A DNA stretch of 26,217 nt. It comes from a virus. The notes beneath the pieces are model-generated. The model made no database searches. It saw only the letters and a program-made list of their open reading frames with translations, and had not been told where the DNA came from. The position numbers and the translations under genes are program-made. The stretch spans positions 1-26,217 of the IMG/VR virus record IMGVR_UViG_3300050014_000540, one strand, 5' to 3'. How positions within the stretch are numbered: position 1 is the first letter of the stretch; each line of letters opens with the position of its first letter. This document shows, one piece after another, positions 6,522-13,708 of this stretch.

Positions 6522-8930
6522 TTAATATGCACATCCCCTTATTTGGGTTTTAGAAGTACAACTTGTATCAAATATTTTAATTACATTATTCACATTTACA
6601 ATAACATTATAATGACCCATGCCACTACAAGTTGCATGAACTCTCTGAGCTGGATAACCCAAACCTTGGAGTAATGCTACCGCTGCCAAAGCCTGATCAT
6701 CACAATTTGCTTTACCATTAGGAGCATTAGCTAAAATATAAGTTGCAGCAGCAGTTGGAGATTCCCCATGATGTGAATCCCAATAATATGAATATGAAAC
6801 ATTATCTCGGATCCATTGATAAAGTTGGCATGGCGTTCTAACAGTTGCTGGTAATTTTGCAGCTAAACCTGTGATTGCATCGGTACTACTAACAGTACAT
6901 GTTGTACTACTTGTTACAGAACCAGGTATTTCACATACTGGTCTACTACTTGGGGTAGGTCCTGATAATTGGGTTAAACGAAGACCTTGTCCACTCATCT
7001 TGATTTTTCCTTTGGTGGCGTCATAATCACGATCACAACCATTATAAGGGGGTCTACCTATACCGCATGTTAATTCACCTTCAGGAACACCTTTCGGGTT
7101 AAAATGTAGAGTTCCATCCTTACCACAACCCGGACAATGATTATCAAAACAAGATGCATAATTACTGTAACTTAAACCAGTACCGCCAACACTAGGTTTA
7201 CCAACAACACAAATACTATTATTAGGATTACCTCCGGCGGTTGTAGTACAAACAGTTGCCATATTAGTAATAGGATCAACATATATCCAGTTACTCGGTA
7301 ATGGCGGTTTACCATCAAGACATGTTATAATAGTTTCTTCACCACTTGGATCAATCTTTACTTGTACTTCCTGTGTATAATAAGCTTTAGTTGCAATATT
7401 ACTCCATTTTGGAGGTACAAATATGCACCATTCCCCTTCACCAATATTTAAAGCTTGAGGTATTGTTATTGTATTTGTCCATCGTCCACTATTATCATCT
7501 TTAAAGAGTTTATCAGCAGCAGTTTTAGCCATACCAGTATCTGTAATATTACTATCCTCAAGTATATCATCTAAATTCCCATATTTAAGAACATACGATA
7601 CATTTGAATCATTGTATAATAATTCTCCATCCTTTCCTAATACTACAATACCTGTAACCACATTGGTATCATTAAGATCTATAGTATAATCTGATACACA
7701 TTCTTCTGCAACAAAAACATATCCCATCGTTGATTGGGGTGTTTCTCTAAGAATGGGAATCCCATCTTGATTCATTAAAAATTCAAGACCTTCAATATTA
7801 GCTAGTTGATGCATTATATCAAGATTTGTTGCGGTACTTCCTGCAAGCATTGTATGTACTGTACTTGTTTCCATTATCCCTTGTGTTGGCAGACCATCTG
7901 CAGCTAATAAATCCTTTATTATCTTACTTATTTTGATATTGTTATATTGATAATAGGTTTTATCAAAAAGCAGTCGATTATAATCTAAGCAAGTATATGT
8001 ATAACCATTCTGTGTTTCTTTATTTTCTGTAATTTGTCCTCCGAATGATTTGTGTTCCCCTGTAATATTAACACGGCTCATATTGTCATAATAGTTTGGA
8101 CTTTCAAATTCAACACTATTAGCTGCAAAAAGAGTATAAGTTAAAGTGCAACTGTAAAATGGTGCTGTATAAGTTCCATAGATTTGTGATTTAGTAGTTG
8201 GTGTTATAGTAGAAGGTCCAACATAGATATTGGTTCTAGGTTTCTCAGGGGTGACGGATGGGGATGTTGGAGATGTTGGTGTTATACTTGGAACTTCTTT
8301 AAAGTTACTTAATCCATATCTAAAGAGTCCTAATCCTTCTATATACGGTTTAATTGCATCTATTTCATAAGTTAGAATAGTATTAGTTTTAGCTACTACA
8401 TTGTTATCACTTACATATGTTTCGAGTGCTGGATAGATTTTACCAGGATATGTAGTGTTATATGATTTGATATAATTATTTAAATCAGTTATAGACTTAT
8501 TATAATCCCCTAAATAGAGCATGGGCATAAGGTAATCACATAATGGTGCTAATAAATCCCATCTTTGATTTCCATCCCATCCATCTGCTTTTGTGCATAT
8601 TATAAGAGTTTTCCCTTGTGTATCGGTTCGGAGTTGTTCAACTTCATTGATATAACTAGCCATATCGTAGGTTTCCAAATCCATAACAGTATGAAATCCC
8701 ATAGCTGTAACTTCTTCAGCATGACTGAATCCTTCCCAAACCCAAGCAAATGGTGATATCCCGGCTGAAACTATCTTAGAATAGTAATGGTTAAGATTAG
8801 TATAAATTGTTGAACCTGAATTTGTTGCCCTAATATATACCGCGGATATTCCAGACCGTTTAAGTGCACCAAAATCTATCTGTGATAAGGGTGTTACATC
8901 CGGATTTATAAAGTATCCTACTGTTGTCAT
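6522..8930 (-). CDS. Baseplate hub (gpD/XkdQ-like) fused to pseudomurein endoisopeptidase-like domain
   Basis: An 802-aa multi-domain tail-tip protein. Residues 1-210 form a TIM-barrel-like domain (VMDLETYD at 82-89, CDYLMP at 131-136, IYPALETY at 165-172). A Ser/Thr/Pro linker lies at 213-232. Residues 235-550 resemble the hub ring protein gpD/XkdQ (TYTCLDYNRLLF at 311-322). A zinc-ribbon-like segment has C599, C602, C622 and C632. The C-terminus (about 670-802) is a transglutaminase/papain-type domain with C743 in GKANCDDQA, H773 in GMGHYN and D788 in IFDTSC. This fits pseudomurein endoisopeptidases (the PeiW/PeiP/PeiR group), which cleave the peptide cross-links of methanobacterial walls. 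Location at the hub suggests local wall opening during DNA entry. A free lysin for exit is not visible in the window. Starts at the ATG at 8930 behind AAGGGGAA. Confidence 0.85.
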   Translation of the reverse strand: MTTVGYFINPDVTPLSQIDFGALKRSGISAVYIRATNSGSTIYTNLNHYYSKIVSAGISPFAWVWEGFSHAEEVTAMGFHTVMDLETYDMASYINEVEQLRTDTQGKTLIICTKADGWDGNQRWDLLAPLCDYLMPMLYLGDYNKSITDLNNYIKSYNTTYPGKIYPALETYVSDNNVVAKTNTILTYEIDAIKPYIEGLGLFRYGLSNFKEVPSITPTSPTSPSVTPEKPRTNIYVGPSTITPTTKSQIYGTYTAPFYSCTLTYTLFAANSVEFESPNYYDNMSRVNITGEHKSFGGQITENKETQNGYTYTCLDYNRLLFDKTYYQYNNIKISKIIKDLLAADGLPTQGIMETSTVHTMLAGSTATNLDIMHQLANIEGLEFLMNQDGIPILRETPQSTMGYVFVAEECVSDYTIDLNDTNVVTGIVVLGKDGELLYNDSNVSYVLKYGNLDDILEDSNITDTGMAKTAADKLFKDDNSGRWTNTITIPQALNIGEGEWCIFVPPKWSNIATKAYYTQEVQVKIDPSGEETIITCLDGKPPLPSNWIYVDPITNMATVCTTTAGGNPNNSICVVGKPSVGGTGLSYSNYASCFDNHCPGCGKDGTLHFNPKGVPEGELTCGIGRPPYNGCDRDYDATKGKIKMSGQGLRLTQLSGPTPSSRPVCEIPGSVTSSTTCTVSSTDAITGLAAKLPATVRTPCQLYQWIRDNVSYSYYWDSHHGESPTAAATYILANAPNGKANCDDQALAAVALLQGLGYPAQRVHATCSGMGHYNVIVNVNNVIKIFDTSCTSKTQIRGCAY

Positions 8931-8943
8931 TTTTTTATTCCCC

Positions 8944-9708
8944 TTATGTTGCTGAAATTTGCCATTTGTCCCCTACTACCATTTCATTACCTGTATATGT
9001 GGGTTTAACTTGATAAGTAACAAAATTAACTTGTATCATATTGAAAACATAATCTTCTTGAAGTTTCATAGATATTTTAAACCGGTTAGGTTTGTATTCA
9101 TCACTTGTAAAGCTGGTTATATGGTAATGTCCATTATATTTTGCACTAGATAGACTCGTAAAAGCCATACGTTTACCATATTTATAGAGACCTGCAATAT
9201 TCTGATACTCGTTACCGGTTGCTAAGACACTAAGGGATAAAAGCCTTCCACCACTCCCCATATATGATGTTTGACTACCATCAGCACCTACAATGGCTTT
9301 ACTGGGACGATTAAGTTGTGGATCCAATGCTATATCTAATACTTTAACTTTTACCATTCCAAATGTAACATAATTCGTTTGGTGTAATGGTAACACGTCT
9401 CTTGGTGGGGTTACAGGTATTACAGGTTTAGGTGGTGGTGTGGGTGTAACTGGTGTGGGTGTTCCGGGGAGAATTACCCATACAAAAGCTGCAAATGTAT
9501 TATTATGACTGTAATACCAATCCCACCAACGAGTTTCCATATCCATAAATCGTGTCCATGATACCCATTCTTTATGTGCTGTTGTAATATAGACTATTAA
9601 TGGATTGGATCCATTATGATCAATTCTCCATTGACTTACACGAACATCCATATCCCTATAAACATTTTTAGGTATTTGACGTGTTTTATCGTTACTAATA
9701 TCTCCCAT
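8944..9708 (-). CDS. Hub-associated baseplate protein with N-terminal pseudomurein-binding-like segment
   Basis: A 254-aa protein in two parts. Residues 1-75 resemble a pseudomurein-binding repeat: a helical start with IPKNVYRDMDVRVSQW, an NGSNPLIVYI strand, then a helix with FMDMETRWWDWYYSH. A proline-rich linker (PGTPTPVTPTPPPKP) covers about 80-105. The rest is beta-rich, with AKYNGHYHITSFTSDEYKPN, and looks like the small baseplate protein that joins tube end and hub (XkdP/gp53 position, without an obvious LysM). LysM in bacterial phages binds peptidoglycan; a pseudomurein-binding repeat here would be its archaeal counterpart. The wall-binding call is by pattern only. It is the first late gene after the + strand cassette at 9.8-10.4 kb. 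Confidence 0.65.
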   Translation of the reverse strand: MGDISNDKTRQIPKNVYRDMDVRVSQWRIDHNGSNPLIVYITTAHKEWVSWTRFMDMETRWWDWYYSHNNTFAAFVWVILPGTPTPVTPTPPPKPVIPVTPPRDVLPLHQTNYVTFGMVKVKVLDIALDPQLNRPSKAIVGADGSQTSYMGSGGRLLSLSVLATGNEYQNIAGLYKYGKRMAFTSLSSAKYNGHYHITSFTSDEYKPNRFKISMKLQEDYVFNMIQVNFVTYQVKPTYTGNEMVVGDKWQISAT

Positions 9709-9733
9709 ATTTTTAAGTCTCCATTAGAAAGTT

Positions 9734-9782
9734 TTATATGATATAAAAGAATAATTATAATATATAGAAATTATACTATGAG
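9734..9782. promoter_or_regulatory. Divergent promoter region of moron cassette A with TATAMTATGAG motif
   Basis: This AT-rich gap separates the leftward hub-associated gene (start 9708) from the rightward AbrB-like gene. GATATAAAAG at 9740-9749 is a good archaeal TATA candidate for the + strand, placing initiation near 9770. The sequence TATACTATGAG at 9772-9782 recurs with one difference (TATAATATGAG, 20680-20690) in front of the second AbrB-like gene. It could be an operator or initiator element. Promoter activity is inferred; the sequence match is seen directly. Confidence 0.45.
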
Positions 9783-9791
9783 GTGGTAAAT

Positions 9792-9923
9792 ATTAAAAGA
9801 GCTGAAACAACAATACAAATAAAGAAAGGTTTTAGACACCATATTCCACGAACCATATTCGAGGCTGTTGGTGCGAAAGAAGGGGACTATGTAAAAGTGA
9901 TAATAATAAAAGAAGGTGATTGA
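9792..9923 (+). CDS. AbrB-like DNA-binding protein, probable ATT start
   Basis: A 43-44-residue frame with the AbrB/MazE swapped-hairpin pattern: short beta strands TTIQIKK, HIPRTIFEAVGAK, then EGDYVKVIIIKEGD. The family binds DNA as a dimer and often autoregulates. No ATG or TTG is available in frame; a GTG at 9783 lies inside the Shine-Dalgarno GAGGTGG. I therefore place the start at ATT 9792, 4-5 nt behind that site; a GTG leaderless start is the alternative. The stop lies just before the lipoprotein ATG (9926), whose ribosome binding site is within this gene, so the two are coupled. It is paralogous to the frame at 20711-20848 (17 of 43 residues identical by eye). Confidence 0.7.
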   Translation: MKRAETTIQIKKGFRHHIPRTIFEAVGAKEGDYVKVIIIKEGD

Positions 9924-9925
9924 AG

Positions 9926-10363
9926 ATGAAAAAAGTAATAATAGGAATAATGGGATTGTTATTAGTAGTTGTAATGATATCAGGATGTACTAGTTCGGGA
10001 GATTCAACTTCAAATAAAATGTTTAACGGAAGTAAAATGTCATTTCAATATACGGCGGATTATAATGCAACCGAATCCACAGCAATGGACGGTATGGCTA
10101 TTCTTCAAAAAGAGGGCCATGAGGTTACTGTTGAAAAAATGAATATGTCTCTAATTGATGATTCTTTTTCAGCCCTTTTAGATGGTTATACTTACAGTGG
10201 AATGTACAGAAATAATGCCACAAATACTACATACAAGGTTTATACTATGAAGGATGGCAATCCTACGATTTATATGTTTGAAAAGAATGGTAAAGTCTAT
10301 GAAATTATTGGTGGGCCGTTAGATCTTGATGTTATGGAAATAATAGTTGAAACTATTAAGTAG
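9926..10363 (+). CDS. Lipoprotein, PsbP-like, moron cargo
   Basis: A 145-aa protein with a classic lipoprotein signal: MKK, a hydrophobic core to residue 18, and the lipobox ISGC with the lipidated cysteine at 21. A Ser/Thr-rich spacer follows, then a domain beginning FNGSKMSFQYTADYN that resembles PsbP-related lipoproteins common in methanogens. It would sit on the outer face of the cytoplasmic membrane, under the pseudomurein. I chose ATG 9926 over an upstream TTG because GGTGAT lies at correct spacing. It is read against the late operon and follows the AbrB-like gene. A role in blocking superinfecting virus DNA entry is suggested by analogy with prophage lipoproteins such as Ltp of TP-J34; not shown. 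Confidence 0.75.
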   Translation: MKKVIIGIMGLLLVVVMISGCTSSGDSTSNKMFNGSKMSFQYTADYNATESTAMDGMAILQKEGHEVTVEKMNMSLIDDSFSALLDGYTYSGMYRNNATNTTYKVYTMKDGNPTIYMFEKNGKVYEIIGGPLDLDVMEIIVETIK

Positions 10364-10412
10364 GTGATTTAAGGCAGTACAATGGCAATACCTACAATGG
10401 ATAATGGGATAA

Positions 10413-10433
10413 AAGAGAGTTTAATTCCCTCTT
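10413..10433. terminator. Possible weak bidirectional terminator hairpin
   Basis: The arms AAGAGAG and CCCTCTT can pair with one mismatch around a 7-nt loop, between the end of the lipoprotein gene and the last codons of the tape measure gene. A T-rich stretch follows on the + side. It lies where two converging transcripts meet, which fits a terminator, but the stem is short and the signal is weak. Confidence 0.3.
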
Positions 10434-12670
10434 ATATTATTTTCTTTTGTAAATCTTTGGATAACCTGATCAACAAGATAATCAGCTGTTTCTTTACTAT
10501 CTACACTTCCAATGTTCCATGTATGGTTATGTGTTACATTTGTTGAACTACTAGAATTAGTTAGGTTAGTTGCTATATGTGCACTTCCAGATGCTCCACC
10601 TGTTAAGTTATTAGCAGTATGAGGATCACCCGCAGCACCTCCTCCGAAGAGTGCCTGTACTGCACCAGATAACTGATTCCAAGCGTCTACTACAGCCTTT
10701 ATAATACTCTGTACATAAGCCCATGCAGCAGCTAAAGCAGCTACAACTGCATTATATATGCCCCAGAATGCATTTGCACCCGCAGCATATATCTGTTGAG
10801 CACCACCAACGATAAAAGCGATAGTATTATTCCATGCTCCCATAATATATGCAACAGTATTAGCCCACGCTCCTCCAATGTATGCAACTGTATTATTCCA
10901 TACACCTTGGAAAAATGCTGCTGTATTATTCCATGCTCCTTTCATATAAGCTAATGTTGGTAAAAGCATACGGGTATAGATACGTTGGCCTATTAATGTT
11001 ATTGTAGAAATGGTATTAGTCCATGCACTTTTTAAAAAGGAACCCGTGTTATTCCATCCTCCTTTAATAAGTGCCATTTCTCTGTTCCATTCTGTGCCTA
11101 CTTTTTTAGCATCTGCTGACATTTTAGTGAATGGTGAACTTACAGCACCTCCTATATTTCCTAAAGCCCCTTTAATTCCGCTGTTTTGTCCTTGTTGGTC
11201 ATTCACATATTTTTGTGGATTATTTGTAGGGTCTTGGTTACCAGTTAATTTACTCATAAGGTAAGGTAGAGGTAAATGAGATGCGAAACTTGTGGTAAAT
11301 CCTTCTGCTTGTATTAATGGGCTATCTCCACCAGGTATTTTCTTAATTTCATCAACTTTATGTAAAGCCTGTGCCACATCAAGAGCAACATAAACAGTAA
11401 TTAATCCTAAACCAGCAATTAATCCTAAAGTTCCTAATAATGCTGCTGCTGGAATTTCTGCTATACCTGCCGCAGCTCCTATTGCTATAATTGCAGGCCA
11501 TAATGGTGCCAACAATAGTGCAGCCCCACCAATAAGTAGTAATACACCTAACACTAGAGGTAATACTAATAGCAATGTTTTAACAGGCCCCGGTAATGCT
11601 TGGAATCCCTTTAATAGTCCGGTAAGTATTGGGAGTGCCCAACTTGCAAATTCTTTTAGGATAGGGAGCATTTCATAACCTACACTTGTTATAAATTGAC
11701 TCCATAAGTCGGTTAATTGTGCCATTATTCCCTGATAACTATGTCTATATGCCTCGTTGGCAGCTGCTCCACCTTGTAATGCTACTGTCTGGTTAAGTAA
11801 AGCGGTTCTTTGATCAGTAGTGAGGTTAGTCCAATCCTTCATAGTTAGTCCATTCTCTTGTAGGACTTGATCAAACTTTTTAGTATCAATACCAAGCGTT
11901 GTTAAACTTTTAGCCATAATTGTGGGCTTGTTAATTAAATTAGTCCAAGCCTCAGCGATTGTATTAAAACCCGCAGGATCTCCAGGATATTTTAGCATTG
12001 CAAGGGCACCCATAGCCTCAACACTTGTTTGGGCTATCTCTTTATTAACAACACCTACACGTGCCAAGTTACCAATAGCACTTATAATCTCTCCACGTGA
12101 TCTAGCAGTGTTAGATGCAATACTATCTACCATATCTTTATAATCTGCCTTAACCGAGTCCATTTCCATACCAGTTTTACCAAGAGCAACGGTAAGTCTG
12201 CCCCAGTTCTGTTCAGATGCTGAAGCGGCCTGAATAGCCATATAGGCAATCATAGCATAGGCAGCTATTATTACACCACCTGTAGCTACCATACCCATTC
12301 CTAATTGTTTGGTGGATATGCCTAATTGGTCCATAACCCCTCGAAGTTTACTTGTTTTAGTGGATGTGGTTTCCATATCTACACCCATTTGTTGAAGTTT
12401 AGACGTGTCCATTCCCATCATTGCGGGAGTTAAACCTCCAGTAATTTGTTTTGTAGCAGCGTTTGAAGCAATATTAAAATCTGTCATTTCTTTGCGGGCA
12501 TATGTCATTGCTTTGCCATTAGATTCCCAATATCGAGCTCCGGTAGCATTAATGGCATTTAAACTCTGAGACTCCTTACTCAAGCCACCCATAGCTGTAC
12601 TAGCCTGTACAAATCCATTATTATCCATTTTGGACGTGATTTTTATGAGTAATTCTTCTACCATAGACAT
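10421..12670 (-). CDS. Tail tape measure protein
   Basis: A 749-aa protein, the longest single-function tail gene here, placed after the tail assembly chaperone as usual. It has a helical N-terminus, a middle hydrophobic block at about 364-432 (LLLVLPLVLGVLLLIGG and later AAALLGTLGLIAGLG) that would form membrane-inserting helices, and a repeat zone. Trp recurs at 528, 539, 550 and again at 580, 591, 602, 613, exactly 11 residues apart (GAWNNTVAYI-type units), as in known tape measures. At roughly 1.5 A per residue, a common rule of thumb, the tail would be near 110 nm. The start at 12670 lies behind AAGGTGA; a second ATG two codons on is possible. Confidence 0.93.
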   Translation of the reverse strand: MSMVEELLIKITSKMDNNGFVQASTAMGGLSKESQSLNAINATGARYWESNGKAMTYARKEMTDFNIASNAATKQITGGLTPAMMGMDTSKLQQMGVDMETTSTKTSKLRGVMDQLGISTKQLGMGMVATGGVIIAAYAMIAYMAIQAASASEQNWGRLTVALGKTGMEMDSVKADYKDMVDSIASNTARSRGEIISAIGNLARVGVVNKEIAQTSVEAMGALAMLKYPGDPAGFNTIAEAWTNLINKPTIMAKSLTTLGIDTKKFDQVLQENGLTMKDWTNLTTDQRTALLNQTVALQGGAAANEAYRHSYQGIMAQLTDLWSQFITSVGYEMLPILKEFASWALPILTGLLKGFQALPGPVKTLLLVLPLVLGVLLLIGGAALLLAPLWPAIIAIGAAAGIAEIPAAALLGTLGLIAGLGLITVYVALDVAQALHKVDEIKKIPGGDSPLIQAEGFTTSFASHLPLPYLMSKLTGNQDPTNNPQKYVNDQQGQNSGIKGALGNIGGAVSSPFTKMSADAKKVGTEWNREMALIKGGWNNTGSFLKSAWTNTISTITLIGQRIYTRMLLPTLAYMKGAWNNTAAFFQGVWNNTVAYIGGAWANTVAYIMGAWNNTIAFIVGGAQQIYAAGANAFWGIYNAVVAALAAAWAYVQSIIKAVVDAWNQLSGAVQALFGGGAAGDPHTANNLTGGASGSAHIATNLTNSSSSTNVTHNHTWNIGSVDSKETADYLVDQVIQRFTKENNIRGN
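10802..11089 (-). repeat. 11-residue tandem repeat zone within the tape measure gene
   Basis: The stretch encodes residues 528-623 of the tape measure protein. Units of 11 residues begin with W (WNNTAAFFQGV, WNNTVAYIGGA, WANTVAYIMGA, WNNTIAFIVGG), with an earlier block at 528-550 in the same spacing. The two blocks are 30 rather than 33 residues apart, so the phase shifts between them. An undecad Trp period is a known feature of tape measure proteins. Confidence 0.8.
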
Positions 12671-12754
12671 GGATATTTCACCTTTTATAATTTTGATAAG
12701 ATTTAATAAATAAATTTAAATATAAAAAATAATAGTAATGTATAAATATTATTC
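12671..12754. promoter_or_regulatory. Divergent promoter region of moron cassette B
   Basis: This AT-rich gap separates the tape measure start (12670, leftward) from cassette B (rightward). TTTAAATATAAAA near 12715-12727 is a good TATA candidate for the + strand, with an expected start about 25 nt downstream, just before the ATG at 12755. On the minus strand TATTTAAATTTATTTA overlaps the same place and could serve the tape measure gene, which the cassette would otherwise cut off from its upstream promoter. Inferred from composition and spacing. Confidence 0.4.
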
Positions 12755-12887
12755 ATGAGAACTACATATAAGTCCAAAAACAAGAGATCGTATTAAAAAA
12801 TATGGAAAACTTGGAGAAACTCATGAAGACGTAATAATAAAACTTTTAAATTTTTATGAGGAATATTATGAAAAGGATGTGAAATAA
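12755..12887 (+). pseudogene. Antitoxin-like (DUF7557-like) gene, apparently frameshifted near its start
   Basis: The frame ending at the TAA 12885-12887 reads ISPKTRDRIKKYGKLGETHED followed by VIIKLLNFYEEYYEKDVK. This is the pattern of small archaeal antitoxin-like proteins (SEETRDRLxKYGKxGETxDxII). That frame has no ATG, GTG or TTG; its first usable codon after a stop is ATA 12768. The ATG at 12755 reads MRTTYKS and then leaves the frame. Adding one TA to the short TATA run at 12767-12770 would join MRTTYI directly to SPKTRDR. The gene is therefore probably broken by a 2-nt slippage deletion, unless it starts at ATA or the reference has an error. Its stop overlaps the next ATG (TAATG). Confidence 0.55.
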
Positions 12888-13060
12888 TGACAGACCGTAA
12901 ATGGAGAATAATACAAAAAAGGGATAAAAAAAGCTTTTATACAAGTGTAGAAAAATATGAAAAATTAGGATACAAATTGCACCCAGATAGTTTTGGATTT
13001 GCTACAAGTTACGCAGGTACTGGACATTATTATTACGCTTTAATGTCTAAAAAAGAATAA
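12887..13060 (+). CDS. Small DUF1737-like protein, 57 aa
   Basis: Starts at the ATG at 12887 within the overlapping TAATG of the gene before, with AAGGATGTGA upstream as ribosome binding site. The sequence MTDRKWRIIQKRDKKSFY, then VEKYEKLGYKLH, and a YYYALMSKKE ending matches the short DUF1737 pattern (an early Trp/Tyr strand, a helix with L-GY/W, and a Y-A-M strand near the end). The function of this family is unknown. It is cargo of cassette B on the strand opposite to the late genes, and ends only 10 nt from the convergent end of the chaperone frameshift extension. Confidence 0.65.
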   Translation: MTDRKWRIIQKRDKKSFYTSVEKYEKLGYKLHPDSFGFATSYAGTGHYYYALMSKKE

Positions 13061-13069
13061 GAAAGGTTT

Positions 13070-13249
13070 TTAAGGTTGTTCACGTTTATTAATCTCACTA
13101 TAAACCTGTTCTACAACATTTAAAAATAATATTTGGGTATCCGTTAGATCCCGTATCAAAGGTTGAAGATGATATCGCTGTCCTTTTATTAACATTAAGA
13201 GATAATACCATCTACCATCTAATTCTGGATCTAGGAACTCCCAAAAACC
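13070..13249 (-). CDS. -1 frame extension of the tail assembly chaperone (programmed frameshift product)
   Basis: Directly overlapping the 3' end of the chaperone is a 59-codon frame in the -1 phase without its own start codon. It is bounded upstream by TAA at 13252-13250, and the zero frame stops at TAG 13233-13231, so any shift must happen within about 18 nt. That short window holds GTTTTTGGG, where tRNA-Phe on TTT can slip back onto TTT. The product would be the first 155 chaperone residues joined to WEFLDPELDGRWYYLLMLIK and onward, about 212 aa in all. Two-product chaperones (lambda G and GT) made by -1 slippage are widely conserved in tailed phages, and the gene lies just before the tape measure, as expected. 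Slippage itself is inferred. Confidence 0.72.
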   Translation of the reverse strand, partial: GFWEFLDPELDGRWYYLLMLIKGQRYHLQPLIRDLTDTQILFLNVVEQVYSEINKREQP

Positions 13250-13707
13250 TTATCTAATGCAGCGTCTTGCCATCTGTCAGTAAATCCACCGGATATGAAT
13301 TTGATTTCATCTGCTACGCTTTCTGTTACGCCATCGGGTACTTTTCGTATATCATCGGGGTCAAATTTGACTCCGTCCTTGTTTTGTACCCATCCATATT
13401 CACATAATAGTTCTGTAAGGTTAGCGGATACTTTACGTTTGTTATCACTTATTTTACGTTCTATGATGTTACGCTGTGCTCTGGTGATAGGTTTAACAAA
13501 TACAGGCATTTTCATTTTAGTTTTAGTTTTTATATCAAAGAATTCTATTTCCCGTTCTATTATAGCATCTTTACCTTCTGTGATTAATCTTTCAAAATCA
13601 AATTCAGGTAATGATTCTAATACTTCATCAATATCAACATCTACTTCTTCTGGGATGTCTTCAGTGTATTCTTCTCCAGAAAATTCATTTATTTCATCTT
13701 TAACCAT
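13231..13707 (-). CDS. Tail assembly chaperone (XkdN-like)
   Basis: A 158-aa acidic protein with the XkdN-type chaperone pattern: an acidic N-terminus, then EFFDIKTKTKMKMPVFVKPIT at about 65-85, RAQRNIIERKIS, and an LCEYGWVQNKDGVKF stretch. These proteins coat the tape measure protein and help tube subunits assemble around it. The ATG at 13707 lies 1 nt after the stop of a 23-aa leader frame, with AAAGAGGATGTGA as a ribosome binding site inside that leader. The 3' end carries the probable -1 frameshift signal described at 13070-13249. Confidence 0.85.
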   Translation of the reverse strand: MVKDEINEFSGEEYTEDIPEEVDVDIDEVLESLPEFDFERLITEGKDAIIEREIEFFDIKTKTKMKMPVFVKPITRAQRNIIERKISDNKRKVSANLTELLCEYGWVQNKDGVKFDPDDIRKVPDGVTESVADEIKFISGGFTDRWQDAALDKVFGSS

Positions 13708-13708
13708 A

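Noticed and set aside
11010-12143. Two + strand frames opposite the tape measure gene
   Set aside because: Hydrophobic mirror translations of the tape measure protein; no start signals.
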